From assembly GCA_030062745.1 (NCBI GenBank), contig CP099839.1:14740044-14804043 (forward strand): a DNA stretch of 64,000 bases, read 5' to 3'. Source of the stretch: Capitulum mitella (lineage: Eukaryota > Arthropoda > Thecostraca > Pollicipedomorpha > Pollicipedidae). The position numbers and the translations under genes were made by a program. Of this stretch, positions 10,070 through 21,900 are shown piece after piece. How positions within the stretch are numbered: position 1 is the first letter of the stretch; each line of letters starts with the position of its first letter. Below the pieces are notes generated by a model. It saw nothing but the letters and a program-made list of their open reading frames with translations. It was not told the origin of the DNA and searched no databases.

Positions 10070-11195
10070 GGCGCTGAGGCCGACGACTCCCCGGTCGAGC
10101 ACCGGTGCGGTCGAACCTCTGCCAGCACCTGACGAAAATCCTGGCCCGCGGACGACGCAAAACATCCTGGACGTAAAAAACGGGGAGGGGGGGGGGGGGT
10201 CATGCCCCGATGTTACGGAAATTTAACACTAGCCGTTTGGTGTGGAACAGACTGAGCCTTTCGATATTGTCCACTCGGCGAAAAAACGACGTCACCGTTT
10301 CGACCGACGGCCAGCGGACGAAGACAACGTCGCCGCTTTCTACCGACGGCCGCTTCCCCACAACGGCCCACTCAGATACAGACGAGGTCGCCGTTTTTCG
10401 ACCGACGACCGCCAGGAGAGCTCGACCTCGCAGAACGCGGCAGATGCTGCAAGTGTGATCTCGTGGGGCCGGCAACGCATTGTACATTCCACCACACGCC
10501 GCTTCGCACCACACACACACATTGCCGCTTCGCCGGCCTGACCAAGGCCGCGACTGTCAAATGAAACACCAAACACATGACGACACTTGGGCGGCATTCC
10601 ATTCTGGACTATATATTCTGGATATCTGTGCGTGTGTTTTGTGTACCATTTCGCTTGTACGATGCCTGTTGTTAGAAAAGCCACGGTACCATTAAATACA
10701 CGGTATTTTGTGTGTAAAATGCTAAACTATGTCAGCCGACTGAGCTAGGATCCCCCAGTACGTAAGCAGACGGTCTAGGGTCACTAAAGCGCAGAGGAAC
10801 AGAAAAAAACGTTCCTATAATGGGAAGAAAGGTATTTGTTCCCCCCATCCCCTTTGGACGTTCCTGCGTTCCTGTAAGTAAGCACCTACAGACGTAAAGT
10901 TAATCAAAAAGTGCGGGGATGATGCTGGGCAAATACCCATTGCAGTGGTAATGAAAGTCGGATTAACAGCGTTGTATAATTAGTAATTATTATCATATTA
11001 ATATATACATAATTATACAATCATATATGATTAATTATCTATCAACGTCCATAATTTATCAGAGAAAGAGCATTAAAGAAAACAACATAAAAATGGGGTG
11101 AAATCCCCATGGCAAGGCAAGCCGCAGACGGTGTCAAGCAGAGGCAGTAACTGCGGAAATGACATACCATGACGACCTGACCTGTGAACCATGTT

Positions 11196-13423
11196 TAGCC
11201 ATACCATAACCCCTTTTTATGACAAGTTGGATTGCGAGTCGGATTTCCTTCCGGAGGCAAATCGCGATTTCAGGTGACGTTCCAATGACCCTACTCAGGA
11301 AATCCGGACTACATTCGAGATCTCCGAACCCGGATTACTTCGGCAAATCTCAGATTCGTCGCCAATCTTGGCGTATGTATGACATTTCCCTTCAGGGCGT
11401 ACGCAAACCTAACGTTTGTCAAGCTAGCAGGAGATTTATATCAATCTGCTGACTGATATTCGGGACTGTCGCGATCCGCCTTGAAATTGGCACATTGATA
11501 GAACTCGGCTTACGCATCTCAAAACTCCAAAAGCTAAGGAAGACATTGGAAATATTTTGAAATATCAGAGGTCAAAAGTCAAGACCACTGAAACATACCA
11601 GTTTCATTGAGCTGAAAATCTATAGAATAATAATGATTGATCTAAGCATCCTGGAACCTCAAAAGCTAAGGGCGGACATTTGCAGCTTTCTGAGATATTA
11701 CAGGTCAAAGTTACACCATTTTATAGACTGATATTCAAGACCCTCACGATCTGGTTAAAAATTGGCACGCGGAAAGAGCTTGGTTTACGCACCTCAAAAC
11801 TCCAAAAGCCAAGGCAGACATGGATAACTTTTTGCAATATCAGAGGTCAAAGTTCAAGGTCATTTAAGTGCACTACTTTGATTGCTCTCAAAATGTGTTG
11901 ACTAATAATGGTTGCACAAAGCATTCTAGAACCAGAAAAGCTAAGGCGAACATTTGACGTTTTTTGAGATATCTGAGGTCAAAGTTGTGCTATTCTATAG
12001 ACTGCCATTTAAGACTCTCACGACCTGGCTGAAAAATGACACGCTGATAATAGAGAACCACGAAAGCTAAGGTGGGCATTTGACACTTTTTGAGATATCA
12101 GAGGTAAAAGTTACACCATTTTGTAGATTCATATTCAGGACTCTCAAGATCTGGCTGAAAATCAACACGCTGATAAAACTTAGCTTAGGTATCTGAAAAC
12201 TCAGAAAGCTAAGGAAGACATTGAAATACCTTTTAAAATGTCTTATACAAATTTACATATATATATATATATATATATATAGATATTCATATCTGTATAT
12301 ATATACTTATATATATATATATATATACAAAATTTAACTGGTTCGTTTGGATTTCATTGAACTTTGACCTCTGGCATTCCAAAACGTTTTCAGTGTCCTC
12401 CCCAGATTCTGGAGCTTTGAGATGCCTATGCCAAGTTTTCTCAACGTGCCAATTGTCATCTCGATCGTCAACTTGACCTTGAACTTTAAACTCTAATATT
12501 TCAAAATGTTTCCAACGTCCACTTAAGGTTTTGGAGTTTTGAGATGCGTAAGCCAAGTTTTATTAATGTGATAATTTTCAGCCAGATCGTGAGAGCCTTG
12601 AATATCCATCTATAGAGGAGCGTAACTTTGACCTTTGATACCTCAAAAAGTTGCAAATGTCCACTTTAGCTTTTGTGGTTCTAGAGTGCTTAGATCAACC
12701 TTTATAGTCTACAAATTTTCAGTTCAATGAAACTGGTCTGGTTGAATGACCTTGAGCTTTGGCCTCTGGTACTTCAAAAAGTATCATTGCCCAACTTAGC
12801 CTTTGCAGTGTTCAGATCCGCAAGCCAAGTTCTATCAGCGTTTTTGTCGACCAGATCGCGAGGGTTTCGAACATCAATCCACAGATTAATGTGAGTCTCC
12901 TACCATCTTGGCAAACGTGGAAATCTATTTCATAGTAGATTACCGAATGGACTAAATTTTTGTGAGGGACTGATGTCTTTTTAGATTTGGGACCGTCGTA
13001 GTGCCAATTCATTGTTTCTTTGTCAAGAAGCCACCAGTCTACAAGAAAATGAGCTCGGCGCAAGCAGTTACACAGCCAGAATTCTCTCAACTGGGGAGGG
13101 GAGGGGAGGAGCAGAGCTCAGAGTAAATTGAAGATAATAGCACAAAAACTGCCTGCCGGGAAGACGATGTGTAACGGTTTCTACAAAAAAATGCGAGCCT
13201 AAAGCAGGCCCGGGCCACCCGCCCCCCCCCCCCTTTTTGGCTGCTTCTGTGGACGCAAACTCCACCTTCGCAGGACACCAAAATAAATGCGGCGCATTTA
13301 TTTTGGTATGTAATGCTGCCATCTGATTCTAATTCACGGGTAATCCGGATTTCCTCAGGAAAATCCTTTTTAATCCGGATTCAGAAACCCAATCCAGCTT
13401 GCTAAAAGAGGTATGGTAAAATG
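11196..13423. mobile_element. Foldback-type element, unit A2
   Basis: This is a copy of the element at 4961-7225 with a shorter (TA)n core (about 12257-12327) and isolated substitutions. Confidence 0.75.
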
Positions 13424-14041
13424 TTTCGCCCGCCACGGCGCGGGGTCGCTCTGCGGTCGGCATTGTGCGGACTACGTGGGTGGGCGCGAGCGCCACCTTT
13501 TGCGCGAGACTGGCATCAGGGGTGCCTGATTCAAGCGCCCGTCGCCAGGCAGCGGTCGCCTCGGCCGTCTGTTTGCGCCCCGGCGGTGGAGTCGCGCTCG
13601 GCCGCTAGGCGGCGGTGGGCGCTACATCAGGTGCCTAGGATGCTGCTGCCAGATTAGGCGCATGCGCCAAAGGGATGAGCGACCCATCCCGTTGTGCGCG
13701 TGATGTGGGTCGCGAAGGCCCAGCTTGTTTCCCTGTGCATCCTAGGAGTATAAAATGTAAATGTTCTCACTGGCCGAATGTACCATTTGATTTATTTGGA
13801 TTGCTGATGGTTTCTTCCTTAGAACTGCTGATTTTGAGCGATATGTTTCAAACTCGTGGTTTCCTTCTTTCCCACTCCGTGTACTACTCAATTATTGATT
13901 GTTTCATTGTGTTTTAAACCTTACCGATTGCCGATAGAAACGTCGAGAAGACAAATGTTTAATATACGGCTATGTGTCAAGACGGTGTTTTCCCCTCCTT
14001 AGTGCGGGGTGCCTGGACTACTCTGCGGTGAGCACAACACA

Positions 14042-15072
14042 TCAGTGTGTACCGGGTCGCACGTAACGACCGTGTAGCAGACGAGCGAAACGGTGATACC
14101 GGTGCGTTTGGCTCCCCGTGACGAGTTCGGCCGACGACTCACGGTGGAGGGTAGAACGGCGCTGGGCGGTGCGTAGCGCTGTTTGGTGTCGTGATACGGT
14201 CCGAATCTGAAGGGACCCCCCTTTTACAGTATTTCCATGACCTCTGAAATCAGGATCTAAAGAGAAGCCCGGATTTGCTAGTGTCAGCGGGTCAGTGGAA
14301 GCGGGGCTAGTAACGTAAAACAAAAGGGGGAACAAAACAAAACAAAAACAGAAAACCAAGCAAACAAAACAATACTGCTGAGTCTGCCACCAGAATGTCT
14401 AAGATGACTTACCGTCGAAAAGTCGATTCCTTAAACTATGTATGTTTTTGTTTGTTTTCTTTTGCAGGTATTTTTCAATGCTGTGGCTATTTGGGGAACT
14501 ATAGAGCATGAAGACCCCATGGTGCATTTTTTTCTACTTCCCCTTGCCAAAATGAGGGGTCAACGCCCCCGATCATGGACTGGGATGCAATTCAAAGCCA
14601 TTTCTATTCCAATACGATCAATATGCATGCTACGCAAAAAGAGCGCCAACCAGCGAAGCTCGTCTCTCGACACGAATAATATCTGCCCATGTGATGCAAA
14701 ACCAAATGCATTCGGTCCGCACATTTGTTTTTAGGGCGTCTGGTAGAGGTACCAGGCAACAGATATCTAATTGTACAACAAATGCTTGGAACACGACAAC
14801 AGAGCTCTATTCCACAGTTCTATTCTTTGGAAGCAGCAAACGAGGATGACATGACAGAAAATGCATGAAAATGACCACATAAAAATGCATCGCGGATTAT
14901 GTCAGGGCAAAACCAGGCAATTTTTTATTTCAGATGAGTAACTGAACGACATCCTCTCGATGCTAATAATCTGCACTGTAGTAAGTGTAATTATTCCTCC
15001 TTAGTTACCTGCAATTGCTGTCACCAGAATGAGAATCACCAGAGCCAACCACGCAGTGAGGTAGGCGTCCAT
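14042..15072 (-). CDS. Candidate two-exon secreted-peptide gene (unit A2)
   Basis: This is a copy of the model at 7844-8874. Exon 1 is 15072-15009 and exon 2 is 14256-14042. Exon 1 has one change (Ser21 to Ala at the donor edge); exon 2 is identical. The TATA box is at 15107-15114. Confidence 0.38.
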
Positions 15073-15384
15073 GACGAATCGCTCTGCACCGTGAGATGCA
15101 GAGCGGTTTATATAGGTTGCACTATCGGGCGGTGCTTGATAAGGGTGCGTTAGGAGTCGTCAGCGGACATCGACCGTCGCGCCGACTATCGGTCACTTAT
15201 GGAACTACCAATGATCGCAGATATTCTATAAGGACATTTGCTGTTTCGAGAGTTTGGGGACGTAACAAAAGACATGTTGATTTGAATAAATTATATTAGA
15301 CACTAAGCTATGCAAAACAATAGTGGAAAACTTTATACTGCTCTCACTAAACCGTCTATCAGCTTGCAAAGTTGGCAACGTTGA

Positions 15385-16345
15385 AAAAAAGTTGGACATG
15401 CTCTCTTGTAATCGACGCATTACGAATGGGGAACACCTTTGCCGCAAGTTGTTCAATGTTAATACACAGCTTCACTCTTTTGCGAATATATTCCGAACAA
15501 AGAAAACAAAATTTGAAAGGTTTTGGAACCGGCGTTTCGCAAGTCAAGTCAAGGTTTCTGTGCAGCGAGGTGTGCGTTTTGGGGCATTCATGGCGCGCTG
15601 TGTCCGAATGACCATTGTAGCGCAAGTTGTTCAACTCTAATATTGAACATCGGAATATTGTGATTGCATCGGACGCAAAAGACAAGGAATTTGGAAATTT
15701 CTGGAACCGGCGTTTTGGGTCCGAAAGTAAAGTTATATGTTGTCCGAATGACATTTCCGAGGTTTCATGGTGCGGTATGTCCAAATGACAGGTGCGGCGC
15801 GAGTTGTTCAACTTTAATATGAAACCTCATAGTGTTGTGATTGCGTCCGACCCAAAACGAAAGAAATTTGGCAATTTTTGGAACCGGCGTTTTGAGCCCG
15901 AAAGTAACGCTACATTTTGCACGGATGACATTTACGAGCCTTCATGGCACGGTATGTCCAAATGACAGGTGCGGCGTGAGTTGTTCAACTCTAATATGAA
16001 ACCCCATAGTGTTGTGAATGCGTACGACCCAAAACGCAAGGAATTTGGCAATTTTTGGAACCGGCTTTTTGAGCCCGAAAGTAACGCTACATTTTGCACG
16101 AGTGACATTTCCGACCTTTCATAGCGGCGTATTGGAATGACAGGTGCGGCGCAGTGTTCAACTTAAACAATAAACTTCATTGTGCTGTGGTTGGATCGGA
16201 CCCAAAAGCCTAGGAATGTTACGTTTTTTTAAGTGCATTTTGCTTTCCAAAGTTAAGCTTTTTTGGCACGAATGGCATTCTTGAGCAATCATGACGCGCT
16301 GTTTTAAATGACACGTGGTGTGCTGGTTGAGCAACTCTAAGCGCA
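15385..16345. repeat. 176-bp satellite, about 5.5 units
   Basis: The phrase gcgagttgttcaactctaatatgaaa recurs near 15444, 15622, 15798, 15976, 16150 and 16320, giving spacings of 170-178. Units share ttggaaccggcgtttt and tccgaatgacatttccga. They diverge noticeably, so the array is old compared with the 42-kb duplication. ORFs of up to 150 codons across it run through repeat units and are not genes. Confidence 0.85.
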
Positions 16346-16373
16346 CGGTCTCATAGCTACATACGCACCGAAA

Positions 16374-16709
16374 TTAACCCGCGCACGACCGTCGGTCCGT
16401 CCCGAACATCGGCGACTGGGTGGGGGGGGGGCAGTTGACTGCCCCCCCTCTAACTCACGAACGGTTGGTCGCACGATAAAAATAAGCATACCGTTGGAAA
16501 GCCTGGGACGAGTAGAGCTCGAAACTGGTCTCATTTTTAGTTTTAGATAATATGTAAGCCAATTTACGCCCTATATATATTTTCTCATAGCCGACTGCAT
16601 CAGACCGAGATATGGCCTGAATCTCAAGGGCTGTGACTAATAACGCATAGGTAAAGGCACCAGCGCACAAGTAAATGTCCACGGATGCCGATACACGTCT
16701 AATTTCTAA
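16374..16709. mobile_element. Fragment of TTAA element (family II)
   Basis: It begins TTAACCCGCGCACGACCG, then a ggggg-cagttgactg-ccccc hairpin, and matches the terminal 330 bases of 24766-25995. The other end is missing. Confidence 0.75.
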
Positions 16710-16713
16710 TAAT

Positions 16714-16740
16714 ATCGGTGTCGTTCGGAACGACACCGAT
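16714..16740. repeat. 13-bp perfect palindrome at the insert end
   Basis: atcggtgtcgttc, one base, gaacgacaccgat. The right half is shared with the A1 tail (8951 on, with changes), so the left half looks like a fold-back copy made at the junction. The block-2 copy is just before 58847. Confidence 0.6.
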
Positions 16741-16745
16741 AAAAG

Positions 16746-18490
16746 GTGTTTTCCTTTGAGCCAAAGGAATCATCAGGCTCTAGCATGTGCCGTAGATAAA
16801 ACGAAGCCTGTTGCCTATCTGTCTGGCTACGACGTGGACTAATGCACTAAGTCGGTGCTTTGTTTAGTGTCCGGTCGATGTACTGCTCAGGCACAACGTG
16901 CGATGGTTTAAAATCAAAAGGTCGATTTTCAGAAGGTCAGCTTTTAGAAGGACGAGGTTTAGAGGGTCCGTTATTTGTGCTGCATGTATTTGAGAAAACA
17001 TTGGTTTGTGCCATATTTCAGAGATACATGCAGCAGGTACGCACTTCGTCATCGATCGTCGTTTGTGCATACGATTCAGGATGTTTTAAGCCGCACAGAA
17101 ATTTCACGAGCGAGACGACATCAGAAGGCTTTGATCTCCTATGTCCTCCTTTTTTCCATGAATAAAAGATGTGTGTGCAGGGCCAAAACGGTGAAAAATA
17201 TTATCAACAAACAACGTCGATACTGCCTAATATTAGAGAAGTATATCAGCGATATAATGACAAAACAACGGCATCATAGGAGTTTCAACATTCGCTAGAT
17301 TAAGTCCTCCATGGTGTGCTGGAGGTGGTACTGGTATCACCACCAGTACTGACTGGTGCTGACGGCACACACTCCGTTTGTGTGTGAATTTGCCATCAAA
17401 ATCCAAAACTCAGGATAAGAGCAATAATGCCGATCTAACAATAGCTGAATGCATAGTAAAAACAATGTGCTGTAGATACATCGAACATTGCATGGCAGGG
17501 AAATGCGATAGACGCCCGGCGAATCTGCTCTAAGGACATATTTGTCTAATGTGTAACAGCTGTCTTACGTAAGTCAGGTAGGATGCATGCAGTGGGTGAG
17601 CAGTGACCAGGCACGTAGCCAGGATTTTCCTCCAGGGGGAGGGGCCAAATGTCAAATGTTGTCATTTGCCACTAGGACATGACAAATTTATAGCAAAAAG
17701 CAGCAGTTTTATGCCACTGCCTTCATACTTTACACAAAGAAAAGATATATAATGTTTGCATTTGCATCGTGTATATGATCACTATTCCGTAATCGCTAAA
17801 TCTTTAGTGTAGATCGCTTGGCTAAGAGGGAACACGGTCCCATCCCCCTCCCCATCAGCTTCGTGTCAGGCACTGACAGGACAACTTTAGTATCGATGCA
17901 CCAGAGTGGAGGAGTTCATCGACGCACTACCAAATGCCATTGTTAAACTGAGTTGTCACCACCACATTACCCAAGTGTAAAACAGCTCCCGAATGGACTT
18001 CAGAACAAATTCTCCTCCAGATGAAGCAATGGCGAATGTGGGATTTTCTGGCAATTACTCATTTGTAGCGCAAGACGAAGCTCAGGGATAACACTGGGAA
18101 AACGTCCATGGCAACCATTTACCCGTTTGTTGTATATATGACCACTGCTGGTAAACCTGTAAAAGCTAGCAGTTATTGCGTAATTTGTGCGATAAGCGAC
18201 ACCACATAACATAATGCTGAATTCGTATATGCGTTCCAGACAGAGGTAACAATTAAGGTATCAGGAAATTCATTATTTCGCTCACGGCTACACTGCGCAG
18301 CACACGAACAAATACCACATTCGAAACATGTGTTTGCACTAGGAAGATTTTGGCCAAGATTACGAATGACATTTTCTGCCACTTCTCGCGAAAAAGGTCC
18401 GTGTGACAGAATCGGCGGGACCGTCAAACGTCTGACGGCGCGTGCCAGCCTACAGCGATCAGAGGCAGAACAAATGTGCATACCTCAGGC
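16746..18490. other. Unassigned DNA between the insert and the palindrome
   Basis: I can support no gene here. There are short overlapping ORFs at 16860-17298, a small hairpin at 17333-17354 (gtactggt ... accagtac), and a possible 268-bp TIR element. The stretch is repeated at 58850-60600 with few changes, so the ORFs staying open shows only that the copies are young. Confidence 0.5.
17608..17875. mobile_element. Possible small TIR element
   Basis: The left end CAGGCACGTAGCCAGG leads into a G-rich run ggggga-gggg. The right end, inverted, starts CAGTGCCTGACACGAAGC and leads into ggggaggggg. The terminal likeness is imperfect and no target duplication is clear. Confidence 0.3.
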
Positions 18491-18530
18491 CTTCTTCGAT
18501 TTCTGCAAATCCACCACACGAGATCATTAT

Positions 18531-18614
18531 ATATCGATAACTGTCCTGATATTTATTGTACTGCTATATCTGGAGATAAAGCAGTACAATAAATATCAGG
18601 ACAGTTATCGATAT
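18531..18614. repeat. 84-nt near-perfect palindrome
   Basis: Arms of 35 bp (18531-18565 and 18580-18614) are perfectly complementary. After one A/A mismatch (18566/18579) the stem resumes for 5 bp (tatct/agata) with a 2-nt centre. RNA from either strand would fold into a long hairpin. It resembles a tiny MITE or a hairpin-RNA precursor; I cannot choose between them. Confidence 0.85.
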
Positions 18615-18957
18615 AGGAGTATTTCCATTATCCCCTTCCATGTATTCTAACCTGGAAATTGTATCTGTCAGCTGTCAAGATGTGTGTCAATCAGCCAGAA
18701 ATTGTATGTACCAAGTACCAGTACATTCAACGATTTGATTCTCGATGTTTCCAATACATTTTCCAGTTTCCAAAAAGGTTAAGTTATACATTGTGTTTAT
18801 TTTGATGCAGACCAAATCGTCAGTCTCAGGGCCAACAAGGCGTGAAGGTGATTCCCTCGCGCGCGAGGGGATCTCCACGGTAACTCAGTAGCAAATCGAA
18901 AATAGTGTGAGAGTGTTATGATAAGTACCAAACTGTGAACAAAAACAAGACAAAGAA

Positions 18958-21900
18958 ATGAACCATCTCCCGGTGTCCTCGAAAGCATTTTTCCTGCGTT
19001 TGTTCGATATAGCTCGCCTTAAGAGCAAGAACACAACAAGCTGCAATTTCGCCCGAGAAAACAGAGTGCCCTTGAAGGAGATTCCGTTTCTCAGGAGCAG
19101 CGGCAGGCTCGAAGGATGGTCCTGGGACGAACTGACAGGCGCGAAACGGCACGACGAGAAGCGAGGAGCGAGGAGACGAGCTGAAGCGGAGAGGGCTGTG
19201 GGACACCAGCCCTCGCTAACGATAAGCCATGGCTCTGAACCACCAGTGGATGCAGGACATGGGTCTTCAGGCCTGCAGCACGACCTGGCTTTTACGTCAT
19301 TGTCGCCTGTTAGTTACATGGATGAAAGCCTTCCCACAGATTTGAATCCAGATGACTTAACAAATCCGCCCTGGCCGCGGACCGGTTTGTAGTCTCAAAT
19401 CGGGTGGTTGTCGCCATATGCAATGGATTTCAGGTAGATATAAGCCGTGTCACCTCACAATGCAGTCGTTTTGCGCTGGATGCAAAGAAAGTTTTGCAAG
19501 CTGGAGACCGTGTTCGTGAAAAGAGGCAAGCACAAGGGCTGATAAACTGCGAGACACTGGACTTGTGACACTCTATTTTGATGGGAGAAAAGATGCTACA
19601 TTTGTCAACAGATCTTCGTCAACTCCGCAGAAGGAGCACGCTGTGATACTCTCGGAGCCCGGAGGGGACTACGTAGCTCACTTCATACCACAGTCAGGGA
19701 GGGCAATAGGTCAGTTTAACGAGCTCTTCGCAGTCTCCTGTGAATACGGTGTGGAGATCAAAGTGATTGGCTGCGACGGTGCGTCGGTGAATACTGGACT
19801 GAGTGGACTTGCCGTTTGTTTGAAGTGACGTAGCAGAGGCTAGTGCACTGGTTCATACGCTAGCTTCATGCCAATGAGCTTGACCTCCGTGAGGTTTTCA
19901 AGGGCTGCGACGAAACAACAGGCAGTCCGCTGCCCTTCACCGGCCCGCTGGGAAAGGTCGCCGCAGGATCCGTCGAAGACCTACCAATGCTGCGTTTCAA
20001 GCGGTAGAAGGGGAGGTACAAATCATGGAGAGGCTGTGTTGAATGGTCAAGGTAATGACCAGAGAACGTTATACAACCTGCCATTGCTGTTCAAAGAGGA
20101 GCCGTCACAGAGCAGGTCGCGAGACGAGAGATCAGGCCATTAAATCACGAGAGGTGAAAACAAACGTATTCCAGCCACACTACGGAACGCTCACAACCCT
20201 TCATTTATTGTTTGTCTTGTTTTTTGCTGCCAAAGTTGCACCTTATGTACACTACTAGAGACATGTTAAAATATCTGCATAACTTTGGCACCTGCTTAAT
20301 TCGGGTCAAATGATTAAATCCTGATTAAAACGACTCAAAAAGAGAATGTACGTACTTGTTTAAATGACTAAGGTTGCCAGCCAACATAATCGTTTGCTGT
20401 TGTCTTAACCCTACTCCCGGAGGCCTAGACGGTATGGTCGATTCCCGGAAGGGGGGCGGGGCGGATTCCGCCCCTCCCCTGAGATCTTGGGAACTAAACA
20501 TCCGATTTCATCGCAACAAACGGCAATCGATTGGCCATGAAGTAAACTACATTTTTATAAAAAGAAATTTTCCAAATTTGAAAGGTGTGGATACAAGAGG
20601 GCAAAAATGTCAAAATGGGGGATATTTTTGGCCTTCTTATATCTCCGTTGTTTATGGACCGATTTTTATGAAACTGGCATGAATCGAGAGATTATGAATA
20701 GGACTTTTACCATTGGTACACACATCTGAAATTTCGGGAGAATTCATGGGCGTTCACAGGGTTTTAAAAATAGAAGGATTGGTTTTCTAACAACTAAGTG
20801 AACAAAAGAGGCAAAAACACTTTTTTGGCTTCTGCTAGTCATGTTATGCTAAAGAAGTACAAATTGCATTACAATGTTTGTATAATATTAGCATAGGCGA
20901 TGCCAGGGACATGAAAAAGGGCAACTGTCATGGTCACACGTTCTTCAGATCAACTTGTGACCTTTGACCTTAAATGACCTCCAGTGACCTTGGAGTCACT
21001 TGGAATGATCTCGTGTGCATTTTATATTATCTGTAAGCGTTTTCAATCATTTCGTTTCACTCTATTTCAAAAATTCCATTTTATGGCGATTGCGATATAG
21101 GGTACGTACACTGACATTTTAGGTCATAACTCCGTGACCCGACCTGATATCAAGCTGAAACCTGATACACAATTAGAGGGTATCGTTCTACGTCATACAT
21201 ATTCCGTGTTTGACATTTGAAAAAAACGGCGCCGAAATTATTGCAAAAAAACAAATTTTGACTTTTGACCTTGACCTGACCTTGTAGTGACCCCAGATGA
21301 ACGAAATTACATCCGCACATTGCCCAGCTAATTAGCTATTCATTCATATAAGGTTTTAAGTTATATCTTAAAAACAATATTTTTGGCAGACATTTTTCTT
21401 TTCTCCTAAACATGGCCAAAATTACCTGAGGTGCCTCCCAAAAACGTTGTCTGGCTCCGCCCCTCTGCAAAATAGGATTTTGAAATTTTGTCACGGCACG
21501 TAGAAAGAGTAGCTAAAAAAGTGACAAAGTTTTGTGAAGCTGCGTCAAAAAGCCTGGAATTGGCAAGCAAAAAACCTGAGGGGGGCGAATTCAGCCCTCC
21601 CTGCCGGGAATAGGGTTAATGACATAGCTGACCATGAGGCTGACAAAAGACCTTGTTTGCCATACATTCACATTACCGTTGCGCAATATTGTGCACCTAC
21701 AATCAAGTACATACTGTACTACAAAAAAAAAATGCCGAGCTGCGGTCGGAAAATTAAGACACTTTTTGTGTTACTCAGGTGGCTGACTCTCGCTGCTCGC
21801 ATACTATGGATTTACATATCTGCTGCTTCACCCAGTGGCCACCTCCGCGACTTCGTGCTGTTCATCCTTCGTCACTACGCGCCAATGTGGTTTACCATCA

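Larger units (their letters stand above)
9015..15147 (+). repeat. 6.1-kb tandem unit A2
   Basis: This is a head-to-tail copy of A1 with the same gene and repeat order. It differs by a 66-nt hairpin-bearing segment at 10004-10069 in place of 7 nt in A1, a shorter (TA)n core, and substitutions such as Ile15Met and Glu45Gln in the 117-codon ORF. It lacks the TATA box that precedes A1, because the breakpoint falls between that box and the presumed start site. Confidence 0.93.
15148..16727. repeat. 1.58-kb insert after unit A2
   Basis: Unit A1 passes straight from ...gataagggtg to aacgacaaccataaaacgtg. Unit A2 has 1.58 kb between gataagggtg and the matching gaacgacaccgataaaaggtg (16727 on). The insert has about 230 bases of unassigned sequence, a 176-bp satellite array, and the end of a TTAA element. 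It may be an insertion after A2 or a deletion from A1. No clean target duplication is visible. Confidence 0.7.
1..18690 (+). repeat. Segmental duplication, copy 1 (at least 18.7 kb)
   Basis: Bases 1-18690 recur at 42059-60795 in the same orientation. The offset is 42058 at the start and changes slightly through small indels. The differences I saw are isolated substitutions, homopolymer length changes and (TA)n length changes. One example is a 6-base insertion at 57901 inside the satellite. The left edge is the window edge, so the true start is not visible. The right breakpoint lies near 18690, just after the shared sequence tgtgtgtcaa. The content is cadherin exons, units A1 and A2, a satellite-bearing insert and unassigned DNA with an 84-nt palindrome. 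It could be a recent genomic duplication or two haplotypes placed in tandem by the assembler. Confidence 0.95.

Noticed and set aside
9613..10203. 196-codon minus-strand ORF (194 codons at 51689-52273)
   Set aside because: It opens only because of the 66-nt hairpin segment and a G-run of variable length. In A1 and A3 the same region is broken into shorter frames. Low-complexity Pro/Arg content, no start context, no known family.
15359..15811. 150-codon minus-strand ORF (158 codons at 57460-57936)
   Set aside because: It runs antisense through several units of the 176-bp satellite and changes length with a 6-base insertion. It repeats the same words in translation.
15385..16345. Possible CRISPR-like array
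   Set aside because: The repeats are contiguous satellite units of about 176 bases in an animal genome, with no separate unique spacers.
16860..17298. Two overlapping plus-strand ORFs of 101 and 107 codons
   Set aside because: Unrecognised, overlapping in different frames, and preserved only in a recent duplicate, so openness is not evidence of selection. I saw no promoter or splice support.
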